A stretch of 64,000 bases of DNA from Wenzhouxiangella sp. AB-CW3. Lineage in GTDB: Bacteria; Pseudomonadota; Gammaproteobacteria; Xanthomonadales; Wenzhouxiangellaceae. The stretch spans positions 3,780,698 through 3,844,697 of the forward strand of contig NZ_CP061368.1 of the NCBI RefSeq assembly GCF_014725735.1, in the 5' to 3' direction. Positions 34,822-43,431 of this stretch are shown here, piece by piece. Both the position numbers and the translations under genes were made by a program. Under the pieces are notes generated by a model. That model was not told where the DNA came from. It made no database searches and saw only the letters and a list, made by a program, of their open reading frames with translations. Every line of letters starts with the position of its first letter. The first letter of the stretch is position 1.

Positions 34822-35038
34822 TCCAGGCCTCCAGAAGTAACAGTTGATTAGATTCTACAATACCGCGGATTTTCCGTAGTTCGTGCGCTGGGAAGCCCAT
34901 ATTCCGAGCCAGACCAACCGGCTCCAGCCAGAACTTGGCGGAACAGTTGTCGCGATCCACATGCACATGTGGTGGTTCGCCTGGTGCATGGCTATACCAA
35001 AAAAACCGATATGGCCCCTCTCTGAGAACTGTTGCCAC
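34802..35038 (-). CDS. DUF4160 protein
   Basis: 78 residues: ATVLREGPYRFFWYSHAPGEPPHVHVDRDN then AKFWLEPVGLARNMGFPAHELRKI and LLLLEAWNGYFG, the full DUF4160 pattern including the HVHV motif. The start is GTG at 35038 with GGGAGG 5-7 nt upstream; earlier codons belong to the intron 7 end. First gene of a two-gene cassette with DUF2442. Confidence 0.82.
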   Translation of the reverse strand: MATVLREGPYRFFWYSHAPGEPPHVHVDRDNCSAKFWLEPVGLARNMGFPAHELRKIRGIVESNQLLLLEAWNGYFGA

Positions 35039-35201
35039 CAAAACCTCCCTATTCGTGCACCTAATCGGGATAGGGAGGCACCTCACGATGCCTCTCCTCC
35101 CACACCACCGGGCATACGGATCACGTACCACGGCGGTTCGATGAACACCACTACCGCGCCACCAGCGGTGGTTGTCAAGATAGAAGTCGCCTTTTCCATA
35201 C

Positions 35202-36257
35202 TCATGCAGCCTGACTTTCCGGCTGCTTTTCCTTTTCCGGGTTCAACCACACGGCTCCTGCCGGAGACCAGTTGCGGGTATCCCCACTCCAGCGCTGTGG
35301 ATGCTTGTCCCGCGCCGCTTGATAGACGGCATGGCGTTTGGCCAGGATCTCAATGTCCTGTCCAGTGTGGCGCTGGTGCGGGGTGACGTAGTTGATCCCG
35401 CGATGCTTGTGCTGATGGTTGTACCACTCGACAAAGCGCGCGACCCACTCGCGTGCCGCTTCCAGCGAGGCAAAGCCAGTCTTCGGGAAGTCCGGCACAT
35501 ACTTGCAGGTTCGGAACAACGATTCGACGAAGGCATTGTCATCACTGACCCGCGGTCGGCTGAACGAGGCCGTGATACCCAGCTTGCCGAGCATGACCTG
35601 GACGGTCTGACCTTTGATCGGGCTGCCGTTATCACCATGGAGGACCAGCGGTTGATCGACGCAGCCTTCCCGCCAGACCGTCTGCTGCACCAGCTCACTG
35701 GACAGCACGGCACTCTCGCTATCATGCACTTCCCAGCCTACGATCTTGCGGCTGAACAGATCCATGATCAGGTACAGGAAGAAGAAGCGCCCACGGATAT
35801 CGGCCGGCAACCAGGTGATGTCCCAACACCAAACGGTGTTGGGCGCATCGGCACAGTGCGTCGCTGGCGGCCGGGCCGCTGCAGGCTTGCGGGCACGACC
35901 GCGATGGTGCTGCTGGTCCTCGTCATTCAGTACGCGGTAAAAGCTCGACTCAGAGGCCAGGTAGCGGCCCTCGTCGGCCAACTTCGGCACGATCTGGCCC
36001 GGCGGCATGGAAGCGTGCTCGGGCTCGTTGCAGACCGTTACAATCGCTTGCCGTTCTTCAGGCTTGAGCGCGTGAGAAGGCAACGGGCGCACTGCCTCAG
36101 GCCGTTTGTCGGCGCGCACGCCGCCATCAGCCGTCCAGCGCTGATAAGTGCGTGCCGTGATGCCCAGCACCTGGCAGGCGGGCCTGAGACGGGCGCCAGC
36201 GGTTCTGGCCTCGTCGATCAGCTCAACAGCTTTCTGGCGATCCGGGGTGCTGATCAT
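35202..36257 (-). CDS. IS3-family transposase OrfB, copy 2
   Basis: 351 residues, same sequence as OrfB of copy 1, with DDE residues in CWDITWLPADIRG, HGDNGSPIKG and the SDDNAFVESLF glutamate. Intact. Start ATG at 36257 overlaps the OrfA stop. Confidence 0.92.
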   Translation of the reverse strand: MISTPDRQKAVELIDEARTAGARLRPACQVLGITARTYQRWTADGGVRADKRPEAVRPLPSHALKPEERQAIVTVCNEPEHASMPPGQIVPKLADEGRYLASESSFYRVLNDEDQQHHRGRARKPAAARPPATHCADAPNTVWCWDITWLPADIRGRFFFLYLIMDLFSRKIVGWEVHDSESAVLSSELVQQTVWREGCVDQPLVLHGDNGSPIKGQTVQVMLGKLGITASFSRPRVSDDNAFVESLFRTCKYVPDFPKTGFASLEAAREWVARFVEWYNHQHKHRGINYVTPHQRHTGQDIEILAKRHAVYQAARDKHPQRWSGDTRNWSPAGAVWLNPEKEKQPESQAA

Positions 36258-36748
36258 TCGTCCTCTCCGTCCCCCCAGATCGCCCGGGCTTTTTTTGACA
36301 AGGTAAGCAAGGCAGCCGTCTCCGCCAGGGCCTTTTCCTTGCGTGCCAGATCGCGCTCGAGTTCGCGCATCTTCCGGCGTTGTTCCCGGTCAGCCTTCAC
36401 TTGGCTGGCGGTGCGTTCCTCGGCCCAGTCGTTGGCCTGCTCGCAGGCCCGACGCCAAGCAGCCAGCTGCTCAGGATACAGGCCGCGCTTGCGGCAGTAT
36501 TCCGAGCGCTCAGACTCGTTCATCGAAGCCGTTTCAATCACGGCCGCGAACTTGTCCCGAGCACTCCAGCCCTGGGCGTCAGATCCGGCATCGGGGTACA
36601 GCTCTCCGCGCTCCCGAGCCTGCTTGCGCCACAAGTACACCGTCGGCTCAGAAATGCCTTCCTCAGCGGCGACTTCTCGGACCGTTCGATTATGTGGTGG
36701 GCACAATTTGGCCAGCACTGATTTTCTGCGTTCTTCTGAATACTTCAC
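36254..36748 (-). CDS. IS3-family transposase OrfA, copy 2
   Basis: 164 residues; HTH and coiled coil as in copy 1. Substitutions against copy 1 include A for T in EQLAAWRR, T for S in EERTASQ and A for T in VKADREQ, so the two IS copies are not of exactly the same age. Confidence 0.9.
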   Translation of the reverse strand: MKYSEERRKSVLAKLCPPHNRTVREVAAEEGISEPTVYLWRKQARERGELYPDAGSDAQGWSARDKFAAVIETASMNESERSEYCRKRGLYPEQLAAWRRACEQANDWAEERTASQVKADREQRRKMRELERDLARKEKALAETAALLTLSKKARAIWGDGEDE

Positions 36749-37734
36749 TGTCAGCTCCTGTCCGCCCCCTCTTGGAGACTATTTTAGAGGAGACGACAAC
36801 TATCCTGACAGAGGGGGCCAGGCTCGGTAGTCCCAAGTCAGCAAAATACCTCGCGGGCAGAGCCCGGTATAGCGCCGGGGTGTGCGACAGCCGCCACGGC
36901 CCGTGGGCCGATTTGGATGTCTGCCAGGCATCCCGCACGCTCACGCCACGACGGCGAAGCTGGCGGTAGCCCGAGCGGCCCCATTGCTTCCAGAGATAAC
37001 AGCGTAATCGTCGCCGCAGCCATTTGTCGATCTCGCGCAGTGGGCTCGGTACTTCGGCAATCCCGAAGTACGCTTTCCATCCAAGCAGGTAGTCTCTCAA
37101 GTCTGCCACGACATCGGCCAAACGGTGGCCTCTCGTGCGGCGGGTCAGGACCCGCAAGTGGGTTTTCAACCGGGCCAGTGCCTTGGGCGACACTTTCAGC
37201 CGGTGATCCCCACGGGTGACCGTAAACCCCAAAAACTGGCGGTACCACGGTCGGTCGACCGCGCTTTTGCGTGTATTCACTTCGAGCCGGAGTGAGTCTT
37301 CGACAAAGCGCTTGATGCTGTTCATCACCCGCTCGCCGGCACGTTGACTCCGCACCAGTATCTGGCAGTCGTCAGCATATCGGACGAAGCGGTGGCCGCG
37401 CCGCTCGAGCTCCCAGTCCAGCTCATCCAGCACCACGTTGGCCAGGACCGGTGACAGCGGGCCGCCTTGCGGCACACCGGCATTCGTCGGGCTCCAGTGG
37501 TCTCCATCCATCACCCCGGCGGTCAGAAAACGGTTGATCAGTCGCAGCAGACGACGATCCGGGACATGATCCTTGAGCCGGCGCATCAACCGGTCGTGGT
37601 TGTGTTAATGGCCAACTAAACTGACCCACTATTGGCCAACAATTTTGACCCACCCCGGGTGGCTTTGGCCACAAAACACTGTAGCGTCCCGTGCCAGACA
37701 AATAAGCCGGGACAGATCATTGAAGGAGTGGGTT

Positions 37735-39261
37735 GTGATTCACAAAATCAAAGCATTACACGATCAGGGGCGGGGCCTATCGGTCCGGGCGATCAGCCGG
37801 GAACTGGGCATTGCCCGTAACACGGTTCGCAAGTACCTGAGACTGAACGAGATGGCGATCAGCCAAGCCCAGGAGGATCCCTCGCGTAGCAAGCGTCTGG
37901 ACGAGTATCGAGATTTCCTCATCCATCAGCTCAAGACGTATCCCCGGCTGAGCGCCATCAAGCTGGCTCGGCGACTTCGTGAGAAAGTGGGCGAGTTGCC
38001 AGCCTCTGAGCGTAGCCTGCGCCGCTACGTGCGAGCGCTCAAGGAGCAAATCGCCAACGGCCAGACTCGTTATTACGAGCCGGTGGTTGACGCCGTACCC
38101 GGCGTTCAGTGCCAGGTTGACCCCGGCGAGCTGCGCGGAGTGATGATCGCAGGGGTGGAGCGGGTGGTCTACTTCGTGGTCTTCGTTCTGGCCTGTTCAC
38201 GGCTGATGTACGTGGGGGTGCGATTCCAGCCTCTGGACACCGAGGCGTTCATCCAGCTTCACGACGAAGCCTTCCGCTACTTTGGTGGTGTGCCTGAGGA
38301 GTGTGTATACGATCAGACCAAGCTCGTGGTGATCCACGAGCGGTACCGAGAGCTGACGCTCAATCAACGCTTTCACCAGTACGCCACGACTGCCGGCTAC
38401 CGGATCCATGCCTGCGAGGGCTATGATCCCGAGAGCAAGGGCAAGGTGGAGGCCGGGGTCAAGTACGTCAAGCAGGACGCCCTTTACGGGGAGTGCTTCG
38501 AGAGCGAGACGGCGCTGTGCCAGCACCTGCAAGGCTGGTTGGAGGCCGTGGCCAATGTTCGCAAGCACGGCGCCACCGGTCGCCAGCCGCGGGCCCACTT
38601 CGAGGCCGACGAGCGCGCACACCTGCGTCCCTACATTGTGGCGCAAAGCCTGCTTCAGGCTCGCCCTGACCACGAGACCCGCCGGGCCGACAAAACCGGG
38701 CTGATCTCGTGGAAAGCCAACCAGTACTCAGTGCCCCTGCGCTGGCAGCGGGCCCAGGTGGGTGTCTGTGAACAGGAGGGTCACCTGCATATCCACGACC
38801 TGGAGAGCGGCGAGCGCATTGCTGGGCATGTTCTGTGTCTGGAGAAAGGCCGCACGATCAAGAACAACCACCACTACCGGGATCCGGCCCAGCGCATCGC
38901 GGATCTGGAAGCGGCCATCTGCCAACAGCTGCCCGACGGTCAGGGCGAGACGCTGTGCCACCTGCTCAAGGTGACCTCGCCGAGGATCTACAAGGACCAA
39001 CTGGCAGGCCTGCGTGATCTGCTCAACCGGCATGGACCCGTCGACGCCGAACTGCTGCAGACACTGACTCAGCAGCCCCGGTTGACCGCCAGCACCGTGC
39101 AACGCTACCTGGAGGCGTGGCAGCAAGCTCGAGACCGCGGGCGAGCCCCCGATACCAACACAACGCCTGATCCTGAGGACCGAATGCCTGTCTCGGCCCT
39201 GCAAGCCTATGCTCAGGTTGGCCGCTCCAGTGGCCAGGAGGTGACCCATGAGTCGGCTTGA
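37735..39261 (+). CDS. istA: IS21-family transposase IstA
   Basis: 508 residues from a GTG at 37735, chosen because GAAGGAG precedes it and IHKIKALHDQGRGLSVRAIS is the usual IstA start. HTH at SVRAISRELGIARNTVRKYL, then rve core with QVDPGELRG, CVYDQTKLVV and GYDPESKGKVEAGVKYVK (D, D, E), then the C-terminal beta-barrel. It recombines the IS ends with IstB. It overlaps istB by 14 bp. Confidence 0.93.
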   Translation: MIHKIKALHDQGRGLSVRAISRELGIARNTVRKYLRLNEMAISQAQEDPSRSKRLDEYRDFLIHQLKTYPRLSAIKLARRLREKVGELPASERSLRRYVRALKEQIANGQTRYYEPVVDAVPGVQCQVDPGELRGVMIAGVERVVYFVVFVLACSRLMYVGVRFQPLDTEAFIQLHDEAFRYFGGVPEECVYDQTKLVVIHERYRELTLNQRFHQYATTAGYRIHACEGYDPESKGKVEAGVKYVKQDALYGECFESETALCQHLQGWLEAVANVRKHGATGRQPRAHFEADERAHLRPYIVAQSLLQARPDHETRRADKTGLISWKANQYSVPLRWQRAQVGVCEQEGHLHIHDLESGERIAGHVLCLEKGRTIKNNHHYRDPAQRIADLEAAICQQLPDGQGETLCHLLKVTSPRIYKDQLAGLRDLLNRHGPVDAELLQTLTQQPRLTASTVQRYLEAWQQARDRGRAPDTNTTPDPEDRMPVSALQAYAQVGRSSGQEVTHESA

Positions 39262-39988
39262 ACAGACCCAGTCCCAGTACCGCAGCCTGCGCCTGAGCGC
39301 CACCGCCGGGCACCTGGGTGAGCTGCTGGCCCAAGCCGAAGCCAACGAGCTGTCCTATCTGGAGTTTGCCCGGCAGATCGCCGAGCACGAGCTGGCCGAG
39401 CGCACCCGCCGCCGCATCGATCGGCACCTGAAACAGGCACAGCTGCCGGCGCACAAGCCGCTAGAAGCGTTCGACTACCGCCACCAGACCACCATCACCA
39501 AGCGTCAGGTCAGCGCCCTGCTGGACTTCGGCTTCATCGATGAGCGCCAAAACCTGGTGTTCATCGGTCCGCCCGGGGTGGGCAAAACGCACTTGGCCAT
39601 CGGCATTGCTCTGAAGGCCATTGAAGCCGGCTACAAGGTGCTGTTCCGCACGGCACTGGCGCTGGTCGAAGACCTGGAGCTGGCCGAGATGAAAGGTGAA
39701 CTGAAAAAACGGCTGAGACAGTTGGGTAAGTACGATGTGCTGGTGATCGATGAGCTGGGCTACCTGCCCATGACCCGGCAAGCCCGCTACAACCTGTTCC
39801 AGCTGATCAATAGCCTGTATGAGTACCGCTCAATCATCCTGACCACCAACAAGGACTTCAGCAACTGGGGAGCCTTCTTCCACGATGACGCCGTGGCGGT
39901 ACCGATCATTGACCGCGTCATCCACCACTCACACATCTTCATGCTGGGAGGAGAGAGCTATCGCTTGAAACAGAAAACCACGAGCTAG
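39248..39988 (+). CDS. istB: IS21-family helper ATPase IstB
   Basis: 246 residues, AAA+ protein of the DnaC/IstB family. Walker A GPPGVGKTHLAIGIAL, Walker B VLVIDELGYLPM, sensor region LTTNKDFSNWGAFFHDDAVA. Assists IstA in target selection. Start ATG at 39248 inside the istA 3' end, a translational-coupling arrangement usual for IS21. Confidence 0.94.
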   Translation: MSRLEQTQSQYRSLRLSATAGHLGELLAQAEANELSYLEFARQIAEHELAERTRRRIDRHLKQAQLPAHKPLEAFDYRHQTTITKRQVSALLDFGFIDERQNLVFIGPPGVGKTHLAIGIALKAIEAGYKVLFRTALALVEDLELAEMKGELKKRLRQLGKYDVLVIDELGYLPMTRQARYNLFQLINSLYEYRSIILTTNKDFSNWGAFFHDDAVAVPIIDRVIHHSHIFMLGGESYRLKQKTTS

Positions 39989-41008
39989 ACGACACACGGT
40001 GGGTCAAAATAAATGGCCAAAAGTGGGTCAAAATAGATGGCCATTGACAGGTTGACCCGGTCGAAGAACGCCGCCAGGTCCAGGTCTACCGTCCACTGGC
40101 CGCCCGCCCGAATGTCGGCTTGCAGGCGCTTGAGAGCCTGGTGCGCCGACTTGCCCGGCCGGAAGCCATAGCTGCGGGGATGGAAGTGGGGGTCCCATTG
40201 CGCCGATACCACCTGCGCAACGGCTTGCTGGATGAAGCGGTCCAGAACCGTCGGGATCCCCAGCAGGCGTTCCCGTCCGTCGGCCTTGGGGATACGGACC
40301 CGCCGGACCGGTTGCGGGCGATACTGCCCCGCTTCCAGTTGATCGCGGATCGCAGGCCAGTTCTGGCGAAGGAAGTCCGGTAGTGCATCAACGCTCATCC
40401 CGTCAATGCCCGGCGCGCCCTTGTTCTGGCGTACTTGCTTGACTGCCCGCTGCAGGTTGCTGCGTTCCAGCACCTTCTCCCACAGCGAGACAGTGGATGT
40501 CGAGGCCAGATCGGTCCTTTCCCCAGTCACCGATTCCTCCCGTGCTCCAGGCACGGCCGACTCGCGTCGATTCTCTGAGGCGGTCCGGTCACTCATACTC
40601 GGTCGATCATCCTCGTTCATCGTTCGGGCCTTCAGTGACGCCAATCACCTACTATGCCCTCGGCTGACTTCTCCCAGGCGGTCAGCGCCAATTGCTCAGC
40701 GCTCAGCTTCGCAAAGCGAAGCACCGGGGAGACCTCCCGGGGTAAGACACGAAACTGTCACGGCGTAGACGCTGGATTTATAAAACGCAGACCGATTGCA
40801 GATGGAGGGCTTCATGGTCACGTGCCCACTGGCCCCGTCTACGTCACACCTCATATCCAGTTCCTGTTCGTCGCCCCGCCGCTTTGGATTGGGCTTCCTC
40901 CAGACCCCACCTCACGATGACGCCCTTGCCCTTCTCCTAACCTTCGGCTCTGCGAATACCTGGTAAGAGGACTTACACCTCTCTAGTCTCGTGCCATGCC
41001 CGGCACAC

Positions 41009-41088
41009 ACGTCTGAGCTAAGCGGCGCGGCTTTAGCCGCGTCCGGTGGAGGCCGAAGGCCGGAACGAACTTGAGCGACTTGTTATGT
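41009..41088 (-). other. attC site of restriction-modification cassette, split by intron 7
   Basis: R'' ACATAAC (41088-41082), inner stem GGACGCGGCTAAAGCCGCGCC, R' interrupted after GT by intron copy 7. Same short type as the attC at 33327-33405. Confidence 0.88.
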
Positions 41089-41103
41089 GCCAGTCTTTCG
41101 GAT

Positions 41104-42282
41104 ATGATACGGCTCGATACGGATCGCTACCTAGAACATGACTTCATGAGACTAACAAAAGCGGCGCAAGAAATCGGGGTTTCGCCCATCACACTGAAAC
41201 GCTGGTTACTCAGCGGGAAAGTCGAGGATGTTGCACGCGACAAAAACAACTGGCGACATTTCCGAGAAGAAGACATCTATCGCATCAAAGCCTACCACTT
41301 AAGTGGCACTAGCGAAGCGCTTGAGATTCGCGAGCCTGGACCATTTGACCACAAAGTGGCCTCCTTTTTTTCCGGCATCGGAGGGTTCGAGATTGGCTTT
41401 GAAAAAGCCGGGTTTACTACTTCTATGCAGTGCGAAATTGAACCTTTTTGCCGTGAAATTTTGACGAAACACTGGCCAGATACCCCTAAATTTGAGGACA
41501 TCCGTGAATTAAATGGAAACGATATACCAACTTCAACTGTTTGGGTCGGAGGCTTCCCATGCCAAGACTTATCACTTGCTCGAATGGGCAAACGAGCAGG
41601 ACTTAAAGGAAGTCGGTCTGGACTCTTTCATGAGTTTGCTCGATTGGTTGGAGAAAGTAAGCCCCGAATTCTTGTTATCGAAAACGTTGCAGGCCTCCTT
41701 AGCTCCCACAAAGGAGAAGATTTCGCAGTCCTGCTCAGCACGTTGGCCGAACTCGGGTATGCTGTTGGGTGGCGTACTTTTAACAGCAAAAACTTCGGAG
41801 TCCCCCAGTCGCGTCAAAGAGTCTACATTGTCGGATGTTATCGAGACGGGTGCGGTCCATCAGAAATACTTTTTGAGCCCCAACGCAGCCCGAGGGATTC
41901 TGCGAAGGGCGGACAGAATGGGAAGAAACCTAAAACCGCATTTCAGGAAGTCATTGGAGATCCTTGCGGCGACGGACCAGTAATTCAGTCAATTGCCTAT
42001 TGCCTTTACGCTACATCTGCTCGGCACACTGGCACGGATTGGAGCCGCAACTATGTATGTTACCCGAAGATTGGAATGGTACGCCGGCTGGTTCCCTCAG
42101 AGTGCGAAGGTGTGATGGCCTTTCCTCGAGGATGGACCATCCCGCCAAGCCATAGACTTGAAGGCGACGACCTCGATTCAGCCCGATACCACGCACTCGG
42201 AAATGCCGTTACTCCCCCGGTTGCTGAGTGGCTGGCATATAGAATTAGGAACTATCTAGAGGGGAAATCAGCCTGGCAGTGA
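41104..42282 (+). CDS. DNA cytosine-5 methyltransferase with N-terminal HTH domain
   Basis: 392 residues. Residues about 15-63 (MRLTKAAQEIGVSPITLKRW ... REEDIYRIKAY) form a MerR/excisionase-like helix-turn-helix. The C5-methylase core follows: motif I FFSGIGGFEIGF (88-99), catalytic PCQ at 152-154 (Cys153), ENV at 193-195, QSRQRVYIVG, a short target-recognition region and the final YHALGNAVTPPVAEWLA. It should protect host DNA from the adjacent nuclease, and the HTH may let it repress its own promoter. It is read against the array and overlaps the nuclease gene 3' end by 15 bp. ATG at 41104 keeps the HTH whole; 41146 (MRLTKAAQ) is an alternative. Confidence 0.92.
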   Translation: MIRLDTDRYLEHDFMRLTKAAQEIGVSPITLKRWLLSGKVEDVARDKNNWRHFREEDIYRIKAYHLSGTSEALEIREPGPFDHKVASFFSGIGGFEIGFEKAGFTTSMQCEIEPFCREILTKHWPDTPKFEDIRELNGNDIPTSTVWVGGFPCQDLSLARMGKRAGLKGSRSGLFHEFARLVGESKPRILVIENVAGLLSSHKGEDFAVLLSTLAELGYAVGWRTFNSKNFGVPQSRQRVYIVGCYRDGCGPSEILFEPQRSPRDSAKGGQNGKKPKTAFQEVIGDPCGDGPVIQSIAYCLYATSARHTGTDWSRNYVCYPKIGMVRRLVPSECEGVMAFPRGWTIPPSHRLEGDDLDSARYHALGNAVTPPVAEWLAYRIRNYLEGKSAWQ

Positions 42283-43431
42283 GTCGTTATATTGCTCGAG
42301 GTATGAAGGATCAGGCCAAAGGTGCCGGTCTAATGGGAAACGACTCTCCGGCAGGGCACCTACCAAGCCTTTAAAGCCATCAAGACGAATTAGTCCTTCC
42401 TTTTCAGCTTCTAACGCTCGGCTACCTAGCGATAGCATGTACTCTTGGGTCGATTTTATGAAATCAAGACGAAGAACTCCTTGATCAAAAGCCCAATGGC
42501 AGAGCTTGTTTAAGCAAAGGCCGTTGTTCACTGAATTTAAGTCGAATTGCGCCCAAGGCAGAATATGCGCTGAGTCAACCCCTGGGCTTGAAACATAGTC
42601 TGACTTGGGTAAAAAATCTCCAGTGAACAAACAGGTATTGCGATAGGCCTCCTTCACGTGTGCACTAAACTTCCTTCCTTCAGGACCACGACTTGCTTGT
42701 AAGCGCCATTCACGAATTCTTTTCTCAATTGCTGTAGCCGGTGGAGTAGGATCATGGTCGTACACATCATGCAGCGATGCCGCGTGTATTCCAGCCCAGT
42801 ATGTAAATTGATCTAGGAGACTCAAATCCCTAAGGGCTTCGCGCAATGGGTCACCATTCTCATACTTTCCTCGAATTCTAGAAGCTGTTGCTTTAATTTT
42901 TGCAAGATCTCCAGCTTTGACAGCTTCCGAGTGTTGACGCAAATATTGACTCAGATCGTCTCCTCGCCCACTGGCACTCGACCAAACATCCAAAATGATT
43001 CGGAGTCTTTCCAAAACATCTAGCCTTGCCAAATTGGCTGACGAGTTTGAAATCATCACGTTCGTTGGCTGAATCGTGACATTGCCATCCCGAATGCTAA
43101 CAACATCAAACTGAACCGATGATATAGAGTAATTATCATCCGTAAGCTGGACCTTTCCACCAGGAGTTTTTGAAAGTTCACGTTTTGGTTTCGGCAACAA
43201 TAGAACATCGGCCAAGACCAGATAGATATGGCGCAAACCAACATCATCTCCTAGACGAATTCTTGGCTTACCGTCGCGTCGACGAACAAAATTTCCTGTG
43301 GAAATAACAATGTTTGGGAAAATTTGAATTGCGATTTCATTGTCAATGACATCTGAAACTGAGATGGCACCGTGCGAGCCTGCGAGCTCGTACTCACCTC
43401 TACCTCCACTTGTTCTAAGTGCTATTCTCAT
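42268..43431 (-). CDS. HNH restriction endonuclease
   Basis: 387 residues, read in the array direction and convergent with the methylase. The C-terminal half holds an HNH domain: CLFTGDFLPKSDYV, DSAHILPWAQFDLNSVNNGLCLNKLCHWAFDQG, with AHILPW and NGLCL typical of HNH restriction enzymes. The N-terminal 200 residues are of unknown fold and may recognise DNA. Its ATG overlaps the stop of the preceding cassette ORF (ATGA at about 43428-43431), so its translation may be coupled across an attC site. Confidence 0.87.
   Translation of the reverse strand: MRIALRTSGGRGEYELAGSHGAISVSDVIDNEIAIQIFPNIVISTGNFVRRRDGKPRIRLGDDVGLRHIYLVLADVLLLPKPKRELSKTPGGKVQLTDDNYSISSVQFDVVSIRDGNVTIQPTNVMISNSSANLARLDVLERLRIILDVWSSASGRGDDLSQYLRQHSEAVKAGDLAKIKATASRIRGKYENGDPLREALRDLSLLDQFTYWAGIHAASLHDVYDHDPTPPATAIEKRIREWRLQASRGPEGRKFSAHVKEAYRNTCLFTGDFLPKSDYVSSPGVDSAHILPWAQFDLNSVNNGLCLNKLCHWAFDQGVLRLDFIKSTQEYMLSLGSRALEAEKEGLIRLDGFKGLVGALPESRFPLDRHLWPDPSYLEQYNDSLPG

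Larger units (their letters stand above)
35166..36817 (-). mobile_element. IS3-family insertion sequence, copy 2
   Basis: 1652 bp, inverted relative to copy 1. Ends CGGTGGTTGTC and GACAGAGGGGG; 4-bp duplication CCAG at 35162-35165 and 36818-36821. Inserted near the end of the RT gene of intron copy 7. Differs from copy 1 by a few residues in OrfA (for example LAAWRRAC for LATWRRAC). Confidence 0.93.
37603..40049 (+). mobile_element. IS21-family insertion sequence
   Basis: 2447 bp with terminal repeats TGTTAATGGCCAACTAAACT (left) and TGTCAATGGCCATCTATTTT (right complement); further internal copies of GACCCACT-NNTTGGCC follow at both ends, as in IS21. 5-bp duplication GGTTG at 37598-37602 and 40050-40054. 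Inserted into the RT gene of intron copy 7. Confidence 0.93.
35151..40644 (-). pseudogene. Group II intron reverse transcriptase, copy 7, doubly interrupted
   Basis: Codons 1 to about 200 lie at 40050-40644 and end at the IS21 element after AFFDRVN. Codons from there to LPSL lie at about 36822-37602, and the last few (VAR) are beyond the IS3 copy, at 35151-35165. All catalytic motifs are present but split, so no functional protein is expected. Confidence 0.92.
35064..41008 (-). mobile_element. Group IIC-attC intron, copy 7, interrupted by IS3 and IS21 elements
   Basis: From GTGTGCCGGGC (41008) to CCCGAT (35064). Subtracting the IS3 copy (1652 + 4 bp) and IS21 element (2447 + 5 bp) leaves 1837 nt. 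5' exon ...GCTCAGACGT, 3' exon TAGGTGCACG. Its sequence is a mosaic of features of copies 4, 5 and 6, with the 5' region of the RT gene matching sublineage A. Confidence 0.94.
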
